A DNA stretch of 64,000 nt from Chryseobacterium sp. Leaf180 (GTDB lineage Bacteria > Bacteroidota > Bacteroidia > Flavobacteriales > Weeksellaceae): contig NZ_LMPJ01000009.1 in NCBI RefSeq assembly GCF_001424585.1, positions 83,443-147,442 on the forward strand, written 5' to 3'. Positions 26,507-34,047 of the stretch are shown here, piece by piece (the first letter of the stretch is position 1; each line of letters begins with the position of its first letter). The translations under genes were made by a program, and so were the position numbers. The notes beneath the pieces are model-generated. The model worked only from the letters and a program-made list of their open reading frames with translations. It ran no database searches and was not told where the DNA came from.

Positions 26507-27745
26507 TTATAATTTAGATAAATACTGATGAACCTGCGTTACTGCCATTGCACCCTCGCCGACTGCCGAAGCCACTCTTTTTACAGAATTAAACCGTACA
26601 TCGCCTGCTGCAAATGATCCCGGAACGCTGGTTTCCAAATGATAAGGCTGACGTTCTTCCTGCCAGCAGCATTTAAATTGATCCAGTCCGACAAGATCGC
26701 TTCCTGTAAATAAATAACCATTTATGTCGCGGCAAATCGCGGTTTCTGCCGACCATTCTGTATTGGGTTTTCCGCCGATACAGATAAATAATTTTGAAGT
26801 TTCATGCCATTTTTCGGTAGAATTTTTAGAATTTTTAATTTTAATTCGCTCCAGATAGTCATCCCCGTCAAGTTCTGTCACCTGAGAGTTGTATAAAACA
26901 TGAATATTCTGGATACTTTCAATTCTCCGAACAAGATAATCTGACAGAGTTTCAGAAAGATTTTCCTTTCTGATGACCATGAAAACTCGTTTCGCAAAAC
27001 CCGAAAAATAAACCGCTGCCTGACCTGCAGAATTTCCGCCACCTACAATGTACAGATCTATATCCTGACAGAAAAAAGCTTCGCTGGCGCCCGCTCCATA
27101 ATAAACCCCTTTATGGAAAAAGCGTTTTTCATCCGGAAGATTCAGTCTCGCATATTCCACGCCGGTTGCACAGATATTGGTTTTTGCAACAAGTTTTTCA
27201 CCCGATGCAAAATCAACATGTATTTTTTTATCGTAAAACGTTCCTTTGATTCCTTCTTTTAAAAGAAGAATTTCCACGCCAAATTTCAGCGCCTGCTGTC
27301 TCGCTCGCTCCGCTAAATTTGCGCCTGAAATTCCTTCAGGAAAACCGAGATAATTTTCTATCATCGAGCTTGTGCCAGCCTGTCCGCCAACAGCTTCTCT
27401 TTCAATAAGAATCGTTTTAAGACCTTCTGAAGCGGCATAAACTGCGGCACTCAAACCAGCCGGACCGGCGCCGTAAATAGACAGATCATATTCTTTATAT
27501 TTTGGTTTGGTAATCCATCCCAATGTTTTGGCGATCTCCTCAAGCGAAGGATTTACAAGAATTTCTCCGTCAGGAAACTCAATCATCGGATGAAGTTCCG
27601 GATTTATAGAAGATACCTTTTCGGAACTCAAATCGGAATCTGATAAATTATGCCACTCAAAATCAACAACACTTCTGTTAAGAAAATCTCTGATGGGATA
27701 CGTCTCAGACGAGTCTGCCTTTCCGTATATTTTTAGTTTATTCAT
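26507..27745 (-). CDS. FAD-dependent oxidoreductase, thioredoxin-reductase-like, lacking the active-site CxxC
   Basis: 412 residues. Residues 1 to about 82 look like a glutaredoxin/thioredoxin-fold domain (LKIYGKADSSETYPIRDFL, then PMIEFPDGEILVNPSLEEI) with no cysteine in the redox position. A TrxR core follows: FAD-binding GAGPAGLSAA at 92-101, GGQAGTSSMIENYLGFP, NAD(P)-type VGGGNSAGQAAVYFS, and FAD-closing GSFAAGDVR. Where true thioredoxin reductases have CxxC, this protein reads VYYGAGASEAFF, so disulfide chemistry by the usual pair is impossible. It belongs to the known fused response-regulator/TrxR-like group. It is followed directly by a UBP zinc finger. Electron acceptor unknown. Confidence 0.88.
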   Translation of the reverse strand: MNKLKIYGKADSSETYPIRDFLNRSVVDFEWHNLSDSDLSSEKVSSINPELHPMIEFPDGEILVNPSLEEIAKTLGWITKPKYKEYDLSIYGAGPAGLSAAVYAASEGLKTILIEREAVGGQAGTSSMIENYLGFPEGISGANLAERARQQALKFGVEILLLKEGIKGTFYDKKIHVDFASGEKLVAKTNICATGVEYARLNLPDEKRFFHKGVYYGAGASEAFFCQDIDLYIVGGGNSAGQAAVYFSGFAKRVFMVIRKENLSETLSDYLVRRIESIQNIHVLYNSQVTELDGDDYLERIKIKNSKNSTEKWHETSKLFICIGGKPNTEWSAETAICRDINGYLFTGSDLVGLDQFKCCWQEERQPYHLETSVPGSFAAGDVRFNSVKRVASAVGEGAMAVTQVHQYLSKL

Positions 27746-27954
27746 AAATGAGATGGTTTATTATATAAAGCTTATCAAATTTCAGAAAAAATAATGAAAA
27801 ATGCAGAAGTAAAACCACTGTCAAAAATTTTCCTTTCACCTTTTGCTTTAAACTTTAATTAAATAAAGCATGACATTTTAACCTGACTAAAACTGAAATT
27901 TATAAAACGTATTATTGAATCTTTAAAACTTTAATTAAATTTTTACTGAAATAT
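27746..27954. other. Intergenic region upstream of the reductase and cold-shock genes
   Basis: AT-rich divergent gap with no ORF. It contains a 15-nt direct repeat, AAACTTTAATTAAAT, at about 27849 and 27927, whose TTTAATTAAA core is palindromic. This could be a binding site but may be chance in AT-rich DNA. Confidence 0.3.
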
Positions 27955-27984
27955 TTGCATTACTCATTTATTGTCGTATATTTG
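27955..27984 (+). promoter_or_regulatory. Bacteroidota-type promoter of the cold-shock gene
   Basis: TTG at 27955-27957, 19-nt spacer, TATATTTG at 27977-27984: a full match to the TTG-N19-TAnnTTTG consensus. Transcription should start near 27991, leaving an untranslated leader of about 235 nt. Confidence 0.7.
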
Positions 27985-27990
27985 TAAAAT

Positions 27991-28228
27991 AATAATGCAG
28001 CTGTCACGGTAGATATAAATAAGAATAGATTTTGTTTCTTATTTTTACTGAAAGATCCGCTCACTTTTGTTACAAATATTTAGGTGCTCTACCTTTTAAG
28101 ACGTTTGATTTTCACGCTTAAATTTTACCCATCCATAATTTTTTTTCAAATTTATTATCGTTTTGAGAAATCAAAGCCGCGGGATTTTCCTGCAAACAAA
28201 ACAGAATAATTTTTTTAATACTTATACA
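27991..28228 (+). promoter_or_regulatory. Long 5' untranslated leader of the cold-shock gene
   Basis: About 238 nt between the predicted transcription start and the csp ATG with no ORF of its own. It contains a 9-bp hairpin AAATAAGAA / TTCTTATTT at 28017-28044. Long structured leaders that refold with temperature are known for E. coli cspA; function here is inferred by analogy. Confidence 0.5.
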
Positions 28229-28420
28229 ATGCAACAAGGAACAGTAAAATTCTTTAACGAAACTAAAGGATTTGGTTTTATTACTCCATCAGCTGGTGGA
28301 CCAGACGTTTTCGTACACACTTCAGGATTAGTGGATAATATCCGCGAAAATGATGTAGTAACTTTCGATACTCAAAATGGTAACAAAGGTGTAAATGCAG
28401 TAAACGTTAAAATAGCGTAA
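28229..28420 (+). CDS. Cold-shock domain protein
   Basis: 63-residue single cold-shock domain (OB-fold) RNA/ssDNA chaperone. GTVKFFNETKGFGFITP carries RNP1 (KGFGFI) and DVFVHTSGL carries RNP2. Start at MQQGTVKFF, the normal CspA start; the longer in-frame ORF from 28163 would add an untypical 22-residue extension and is rejected. It ends in KVNVKIA as expected. Its promoter and long leader are described separately, and it ends at a strong terminator. Confidence 0.96.
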   Translation: MQQGTVKFFNETKGFGFITPSAGGPDVFVHTSGLVDNIRENDVVTFDTQNGNKGVNAVNVKIA

Positions 28421-28447
28421 CTACATTTTTCAAACACACATGATATG

Positions 28448-28481
28448 AGAGCAGATAATTATTTTATCTGCTCTTTTTTTG
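28448..28481 (+). terminator. Intrinsic terminator of the cold-shock gene
   Basis: 11-bp perfect stem AGAGCAGATAA / TTATCTGCTCT followed by a T7 run. Confidence 0.92.
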
Positions 28482-28499
28482 TATTCTATTTCGATAAAT

Positions 28500-29333
28500 T
28501 TAATAAGGGTTTGCAGAAATACAGTTCTGAATCTGCTCTTCAGTGGGCTTCTGAATAATTTTAATACTCTGATTCTGATCAATATGTATTAACCCTAATT
28601 TTTCAAATGCATTCAGCCAGGCCTTCATCGGCAAAACCTTCCATTTTTCTCTGTAGCTTAGAGCATTTTTGATAATTGAATCAAAATAATTGAGTGGCGG
28701 ATCGTATTTATTGTGATACTGATGCAGAATAAAATCATTTACAAAAATTTGCTCAATTCCTTTTTGGTGAAATGACATCGCAAAATCAGTATCTTCAGCG
28801 CCATAACCAATAAAAGACTCATCAAAACCACCAATTTCCTGAAAAGTTTTTTTCTGAACCGCAAATATCAAAGACCAAAACTGCAGGTGATGAACCGGTT
28901 CGCCGGCTGGAATATTCTGACGTGCGGGATGCGAAACAGCACTTTCTAAAAGTTGATTGAAATTTCCATTTTCCGGAAGCATAGGCAAATATTTCGGATA
29001 GGCAGCAATAATTTTTTCCGGACTTAATTTATTCAGTAAACTTTCAAATAAAGTCAGCGAAACGATGCAGTCAACATCGATAAATATGATATTTTGTGTT
29101 TTCGCAGCCTTAATACCGAAATTTCTGGCAGCGGCAAGCGGCAAATTTTCTTTGTGAATCATCACCTGTATTTCCACATTCAAACCTTCAGGAAAAAAAA
29201 TATTTTCTGGATCATCCATACAAATCACCTGAATGTCGACAGGCAAAACCGTGGAAGCTTTTATGGATTCCAGAAGGTTGCCGAGTTGCTTTCTCCTTCC
29301 TTTTACAATCGTAACAACGCTAAATTCAGGCAT
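28500..29333 (-). CDS. Glycosyltransferase family 2 (GT-A fold)
   Basis: 277 residues. GT-A nucleotide-sugar-binding half with FSVVTIVKGRR, ENLPLAAARNFGIKAA and the metal-binding DxD as FIDVDC near residue 96. The C-terminal half has GGFDESFIGYGAEDTDFAM, the ED motif of the GT7-C/chondroitin-polymerase-like group, which holds the catalytic acid. Cytoplasmic, no membrane segment. Last gene of a five-gene glycosyltransferase operon; its start overlaps the preceding gene's end by 8 nt. Donor and acceptor sugars cannot be deduced. Confidence 0.9.
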   Translation of the reverse strand: MPEFSVVTIVKGRRKQLGNLLESIKASTVLPVDIQVICMDDPENIFFPEGLNVEIQVMIHKENLPLAAARNFGIKAAKTQNIIFIDVDCIVSLTLFESLLNKLSPEKIIAAYPKYLPMLPENGNFNQLLESAVSHPARQNIPAGEPVHHLQFWSLIFAVQKKTFQEIGGFDESFIGYGAEDTDFAMSFHQKGIEQIFVNDFILHQYHNKYDPPLNYFDSIIKNALSYREKWKVLPMKAWLNAFEKLGLIHIDQNQSIKIIQKPTEEQIQNCISANPY

Positions 29334-30354
29334 ACCAGTTATTCATTTTTTGAGCGATTTCTTTTGCAGCAAAAGGATTTACTACATTTTTATTTAAAGG
29401 TTTAAAAGATTTTGCTTCAGATAAAATATTTTTCCAGTCTTGAGCGGTAAAATTTTCTTTAGCAAGCAAAGCAATTCCTTCTTCTGCTAAAATCTCAGCG
29501 TGAATTTTCTGTTCATCGTAAGGTCTTGATTCAGGAAGTAAAATCAACGTTTTATTTAATGAAAACATCTCGGCAACCGTGTTTTGCCCGGCCGCGGAAA
29601 TAACAATTTTACCTGAAATGCCATCACTGATATTTTTCACTCGGCCAAGCTGAACACAGTTTTCAGCCAGATTATATTTTCTTTTATTTCCGATAACGGT
29701 AAATTTGGTATTCAGATCACTCGTGATGTTTCTAAGAACAGATTCATCATAATTATCATAACCTAAAATAATGGTCACCGGATTTTCGTTCAAACTCTTA
29801 TTTTGAATTAAATTTTCCTGAAAATATTTCGACAGATATCCGCTGTAAAAAGTTTTTGTGGCAAACCGGTAATTTTCCTGTTCGAGAGAAGCAGGAAAAT
29901 GCGCCACAATATGATCTGCCAGTTCGTGGGCAAAAACCTGCGTTGGATCTTGTATGATATTTCCCGGAAGATGAACCAAAACAACCGGTAAACCCATACT
30001 GCGCGACATTATGGCTATCTCAGGAACGCCATCGCAATAGAAAGCTTTGGGTTGATATTTAATAATCGCTTCTGCGAAAGACTTTGCCCGAAATGCAGGT
30101 TCAATTTCGTAAGGTGTCATTTCAAAAGCTTTGGAGAAAGTATGCTCAGGAATTTCATAGTTGGGTGGATATTTCGGCGGTAACTGCAGAATTTCGACTC
30201 TGTGGTTCCACTGCAAATATTCTGTAACTTCCTCATTTGTAGTAACTGCAATCACATTAAAAAACTCCGACAATTCTGGATAAAGCAAATTAAAAATCGC
30301 GCGGTGACCGTTTCCATGAGCATGAACAAAGTAAAAAATAGTGGGTTTTTCCAT
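29326..30354 (-). CDS. GT-B glycosyltransferase (MurG/UGT-like)
   Basis: 342 residues, GT-B fold resembling GT28/GT1 enzymes. The N-terminus FYFVHAHGNGHRAIF is the glycine-rich loop of MurG-type enzymes; the C-half has SAAGQNTVAEM and LPESRPYDEQ, the nucleotide-diphosphate-binding region (MurG-like G-(Q/N)-x-T-x-x-E). No signal peptide. It overlaps its upstream neighbour by 1 nt and its downstream neighbour by 8 nt. It differs in family from the other four enzymes, so it likely adds a distinct sugar in the same pathway. Confidence 0.85.
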   Translation of the reverse strand: MEKPTIFYFVHAHGNGHRAIFNLLYPELSEFFNVIAVTTNEEVTEYLQWNHRVEILQLPPKYPPNYEIPEHTFSKAFEMTPYEIEPAFRAKSFAEAIIKYQPKAFYCDGVPEIAIMSRSMGLPVVLVHLPGNIIQDPTQVFAHELADHIVAHFPASLEQENYRFATKTFYSGYLSKYFQENLIQNKSLNENPVTIILGYDNYDESVLRNITSDLNTKFTVIGNKRKYNLAENCVQLGRVKNISDGISGKIVISAAGQNTVAEMFSLNKTLILLPESRPYDEQKIHAEILAEEGIALLAKENFTAQDWKNILSEAKSFKPLNKNVVNPFAAKEIAQKMNNWYA

Positions 30355-31412
30355 CAGTTTGCGTTTAGTTTTAGACGTTCATACAGTTCCACATATTCTT
30401 TCACTGTATTTTTTACATCAAATTTTGAAGCAAAATCTCTGCAAGATTGTGATTTTACTTTTCTGATATTTTCCACAGGTTCTATCAAATCACGCCAGTC
30501 ATCAGAATTAACAGCGATTGAGACATCTTTATCACGCAATTCTGGCGGAATGGCAGTTTCAAAACCCACAACCGGCAATCCGCTGGTAAGCATTTCGACT
30601 GTACTGAGACCAAAAGGCTCTTCCCAAACCGCCGTCGCCAAATATGCTGAAGCGTTCGCTGCGATCTGATTCAGCTTATTTTGCGTGACATGAGGAATGT
30701 ATTGAATATTTTCGTTCAGATGCGGTTCTACACAGCTTTTAAAATAATCTTTGTCGAAAACCGGACCGATGATTTTTAATGGTTTTTGGAGAAAATTCGC
30801 GAGTTTAATTGCGGCTTCTACATTTTTTTCTTTTGCAATACGCCCGCTCCACAGCAGATATCCGTCTTGATTTCTTTCATTAAATTTCCATTTATCTAAA
30901 GGAATTCCATTTAAAATAACTTCCATATCAGTTTTAAAAATCTTTTTCCATTTCGCGCCCATCCTTTCTGAAATGCCGATGGGAACTACAGGCGCATGTT
31001 TAACGAAAAACCGGTATATCAAAGCAAATTTTTCTGTTGGAGGCAGATGTAAGGTCAAGACGCCGGGAGTTTTAAAAAGTGCCGCAACGGAATAAATTTC
31101 GGGTATAAAAGAGTTGTAATGAATGACGTCGTATATACTGACATCCAACATACTTAATTGTAAAGTCTGAAAATGCTGCTGACCAAGTTCTTCCGAGCAA
31201 GCGCGGTAAGAATTATCTTTCATGCTCAAAGGACTTTCGGGAAATTCAATTACCTGAAAAAGATTTTTTTCATCAGCATCTTTAGCAATCACATCAACAG
31301 AGTGACCCAAACGTACCAGTTCGTTGGCATGTTCGACAATGAAAGCTTCTGTACCACCATTGTACGGTTCGCGCAAAGAGATAAATGGTCCGGCAACGAT
31401 CAATATTTTCAT
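30354..31412 (-). CDS. Glycosyltransferase family 4 (paralog A)
   Basis: 352 residues, GT4 retaining GT-B enzyme. N-terminal ILIVAGPFISLREPYNGGTEAF binds the acceptor; the C-terminal nucleotide-sugar site has WSGRIAKEKNVEAAIKLA and the E-x7-E motif EEPFGLSTVEML. Clearly paralogous to the genes at 31409 and 32438 along the full length. Overlaps the upstream gene by 4 nt. Specificity unknown. Confidence 0.92.
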   Translation of the reverse strand: MKILIVAGPFISLREPYNGGTEAFIVEHANELVRLGHSVDVIAKDADEKNLFQVIEFPESPLSMKDNSYRACSEELGQQHFQTLQLSMLDVSIYDVIHYNSFIPEIYSVAALFKTPGVLTLHLPPTEKFALIYRFFVKHAPVVPIGISERMGAKWKKIFKTDMEVILNGIPLDKWKFNERNQDGYLLWSGRIAKEKNVEAAIKLANFLQKPLKIIGPVFDKDYFKSCVEPHLNENIQYIPHVTQNKLNQIAANASAYLATAVWEEPFGLSTVEMLTSGLPVVGFETAIPPELRDKDVSIAVNSDDWRDLIEPVENIRKVKSQSCRDFASKFDVKNTVKEYVELYERLKLNAN

Positions 31413-32431
31413 ATAATTTCCTCAAAAAATTTAATGTATCGCTCAGCCATTGTTTCTATAGAAAATTTTTCTGCGTGGCATCTTACGTTACTGCTTTCCA
31501 ACTGTATGGCAGCCTCAATGGCTTTTACGAGCGACTTTACGTTTTTCTGTTCGGCAACTACTCCACTTTCATTATTTATCAGTTCACGGAAAGCACCACG
31601 GTCAAAACCAGCAATCGGAACTCCGGCTGACATGGCTTCAATCGTCGTAAGGCCAAAGGGTTCTTCCCACCGAACAGCACTAATAACAGCGGCTGCGCCT
31701 ATCATTTGCTGGTGAATTTCGGATTGTTTTAAATGGCCGAGATAAGTAATATTTTCACTGAGAAACGGTTGAATATGTTCCTCAAAATATTTTTTATCAT
31801 CCAGAGGTCCGGCAAATTTCAGCGGCATATTCATTTCAATAGCGGCATCGATGACAATATCAAGACCTTTAGAATGCACCATCCTACCGTACCAAAAAAG
31901 ATATTCAGAATTCTCACGAATGAGTGGCCACTTTTCAAGATCAACACCATTATGAATCACTTTTGACCGGGAATTTATAAAAGGATGCCATGATTTCCGG
32001 AAGGAGTCTGATGGGAAAACGAAATGAAGATTTTCAGATCCAGAACAAATAGTTGTAGCCGCTTTCAATTTGCTGATCGGCGGCGTATGAATGGTTGTCA
32101 CCACTGGCACAGTTTCTTTTACGCCCCAAATAATTGGCAGTTCATGCGTCGAATTATTATGAACGATATCAAAATTATTTTTTTCAATATCTTTTAAAAT
32201 TGATAAATATTCATCATTTTCATAGATTTCAAAATAATCGCTGTCACGGTTTTCTTCACCGTAAAATCCTTTTACATTCAGTGCAGGATCGCTGTCTCTG
32301 TGCGCGTATAAAGTCACTTCATGACCAAGACGCAAATATTCTTTGCACAATGAATGGGTAAACGCTTCCAAACCGCCCCGAAATGGCTCAACAATAGGCA
32401 GTCTGGTTTTGGCTATAACGGCAATTTTCAT
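31409..32431 (-). CDS. Glycosyltransferase family 4 (paralog B)
   Basis: 340 residues, GT4 fold. N-terminus IAVIAKTRLPIVEPFRGGLEAF, with HNNSTHELPIIWGV in place of the HYNSF/HYHMF segment of its paralogs; C-terminal WYGRMVHSKGLDIVIDAA and the E-x7-E motif EEPFGLTTIEAM. The most divergent of the three paralogs, suggesting a different acceptor or donor. Separated by 6 nt from the upstream gene and overlapping the downstream one by 4 nt. Confidence 0.92.
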   Translation of the reverse strand: MKIAVIAKTRLPIVEPFRGGLEAFTHSLCKEYLRLGHEVTLYAHRDSDPALNVKGFYGEENRDSDYFEIYENDEYLSILKDIEKNNFDIVHNNSTHELPIIWGVKETVPVVTTIHTPPISKLKAATTICSGSENLHFVFPSDSFRKSWHPFINSRSKVIHNGVDLEKWPLIRENSEYLFWYGRMVHSKGLDIVIDAAIEMNMPLKFAGPLDDKKYFEEHIQPFLSENITYLGHLKQSEIHQQMIGAAAVISAVRWEEPFGLTTIEAMSAGVPIAGFDRGAFRELINNESGVVAEQKNVKSLVKAIEAAIQLESSNVRCHAEKFSIETMAERYIKFFEEII

Positions 32432-32437
32432 GAATAG

Positions 32438-33514
32438 TTAAGATAAAATTTGTGTTGATTCGGCGATTTTAGCTGCAGAAAAATCCGTTTGCTCAAATAA
32501 TTTATCATTAAATAATTCTAAATAATCAGATGTCATTTTTTGAATGGTCATTCCCAAAGCGAATTCTCTGCATTGAAAAGGGCTGATTTTTGTGCTCTTT
32601 TCAACCAGCCCAATCAAGTCTTCCCAACGTGTAGACTCTGTAGTCAAAACACTTATGTGCTTCCAGCTGGGCGGAACGGCAGTATTAAAACCTACAACGG
32701 GCACGCCACTTGCCAACATTTCTAAAGCTGCCAAACCAAAAGGTTCCTGCCATGTTGCCGTTGCCAGATATACTTTGGCATTTTGTGCCAGACCGCTGAT
32801 TTCACGTTGTGTAACGTGCCCAATATATTTGATCTTACTGTTTAAATAAGGTTTTACGTTTTCATCGAAATACTGCTGATTCACAATTCTGCCGGCAATT
32901 TTCAGTGGCAAATCTAAATGCTGAGCAAGTCGAATGGCATCGGCAACATTTTTTTCTTCTGCAATCCTTGCCGACCAAAGTAAATATTCTCCACTGCTTG
33001 TCTTTTTTATTGGCCAGAGATTTACATCAATTCCATTGTTTATCAAAGGAATATCTATCTCAAGCACTTCTTCCCACTGCTTTTTTATTCTCTTTGAAAC
33101 TGCAATGAAATTAAGATCAGATGTTTTCAAACGCTCTTTGTAAAACGCGATTCGCTCCTCTTCCGGCGGTGTGTGAAGTGTCAGAAAAGACTTTTTTTTG
33201 AAATTCATTCCCGCTTTTATCAAATGCGGATAAAACATATGATAATGTATCAGATCGTAAGAGTCAACATCCAAGTTTCTGTATTGATGTTTTTCTATCG
33301 CCCGCTTAGCCAAGCGTCTGCTATCTGAGTAGTGATTTTTAGACGGCTTGATAATTTTAAAAGCTGCAGTGTCATCTGCTTCTTCTGCAAAAATATCCAC
33401 TTCATGACCTTCCGCAAAAAGCCGGTGAGCAAAGGAAACCATGAAAGCTTCTACACCGCTGTTAAAAGGCTCTTTCAGCGATATATTAAAACCGGATACA
33501 AGTAAAATTTTCAT
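32438..33514 (-). CDS. Glycosyltransferase family 4 (paralog C, first gene of operon)
   Basis: 358 residues, GT4. N-terminus LLVSGFNISLKEPFNSGVEAF; HYHMFYPHLI and LTLHTPPEEERIAF in the middle; C-terminal WSARIAEEKNVADAIRLA and E-x7-E motif QEPFGLAALEML. Closest to paralog A. First gene of the operon, with about 530 nt of upstream non-coding DNA. No polymerase, flippase or lipid-carrier enzyme is adjacent. Confidence 0.92.
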   Translation of the reverse strand: MKILLVSGFNISLKEPFNSGVEAFMVSFAHRLFAEGHEVDIFAEEADDTAAFKIIKPSKNHYSDSRRLAKRAIEKHQYRNLDVDSYDLIHYHMFYPHLIKAGMNFKKKSFLTLHTPPEEERIAFYKERLKTSDLNFIAVSKRIKKQWEEVLEIDIPLINNGIDVNLWPIKKTSSGEYLLWSARIAEEKNVADAIRLAQHLDLPLKIAGRIVNQQYFDENVKPYLNSKIKYIGHVTQREISGLAQNAKVYLATATWQEPFGLAALEMLASGVPVVGFNTAVPPSWKHISVLTTESTRWEDLIGLVEKSTKISPFQCREFALGMTIQKMTSDYLELFNDKLFEQTDFSAAKIAESTQILS

Positions 33515-34047
33515 ACGATGTAAGTTTTATACGTAAACTTCACATTTTTATAGTTAACAATTGAAGTAGCCAAAAAAGAATTTCTGCAAGTGGTTTGAGT
33601 TTCTGTTGTTACAAATAAGATGCTAAAAACGCTACCGATATTTAATATGATCAGGAAATGAAACAGAAACACTGAAACTTTATCTGTAAATAATTATATG
33701 CTTAATGCTAGTTATCATGTCAGAAGTTAAAGGTGAAATGGCTGTCTACATGTTGGTTTACAATGGATGTTTATAGTAATTATAATTACTATAAATTTAT
33801 TATTAATAAATTAATAAACATTTTATTGAAAGCATAGTTATTATTATTTAAATAATGATAAATTCGCGAACGATCTAAAAATCAAAAAAAACGTAATGGT
33901 TTTTCAAAGTTTTATCGGCAATTGTATCATAGTAATTGTTCACAAATGACAGTAGATTCCTCCATTGAAAAGAAACTCTACAGGTAACAGATTTTGTACA
34001 GCAGCTTATCATTTAAATCAAAAGACAGCATATAAACCAAATTATTT
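33515..34047. other. Divergent regulatory region between the glycosyltransferase and SusC operons
   Basis: 533 bp with no supportable ORF, very AT-rich. It should hold the promoters of both divergent operons. Its only strong element is a 26-bp perfect palindrome (separate entry), followed by further A/T repeats (TTTATTATTAATAAA-like). Confidence 0.6.
33770..33795. promoter_or_regulatory. 26-bp perfect palindrome, candidate operator
   Basis: The 26-bp sequence centred between 33782 and 33783 reads the same on both strands, with half-site TTTATAGTAATTA. It lies 255 bp before the glycosyltransferase operon start and 250 bp before the SusC start. A dimeric regulator site is plausible; a cruciform or hairpin is another option. 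Confidence 0.45.

Noticed and set aside
28163..28228. Longer start of the cold-shock protein
   Set aside because: The extra 22 residues are not found in CspA-type proteins and fall in the untranslated leader.
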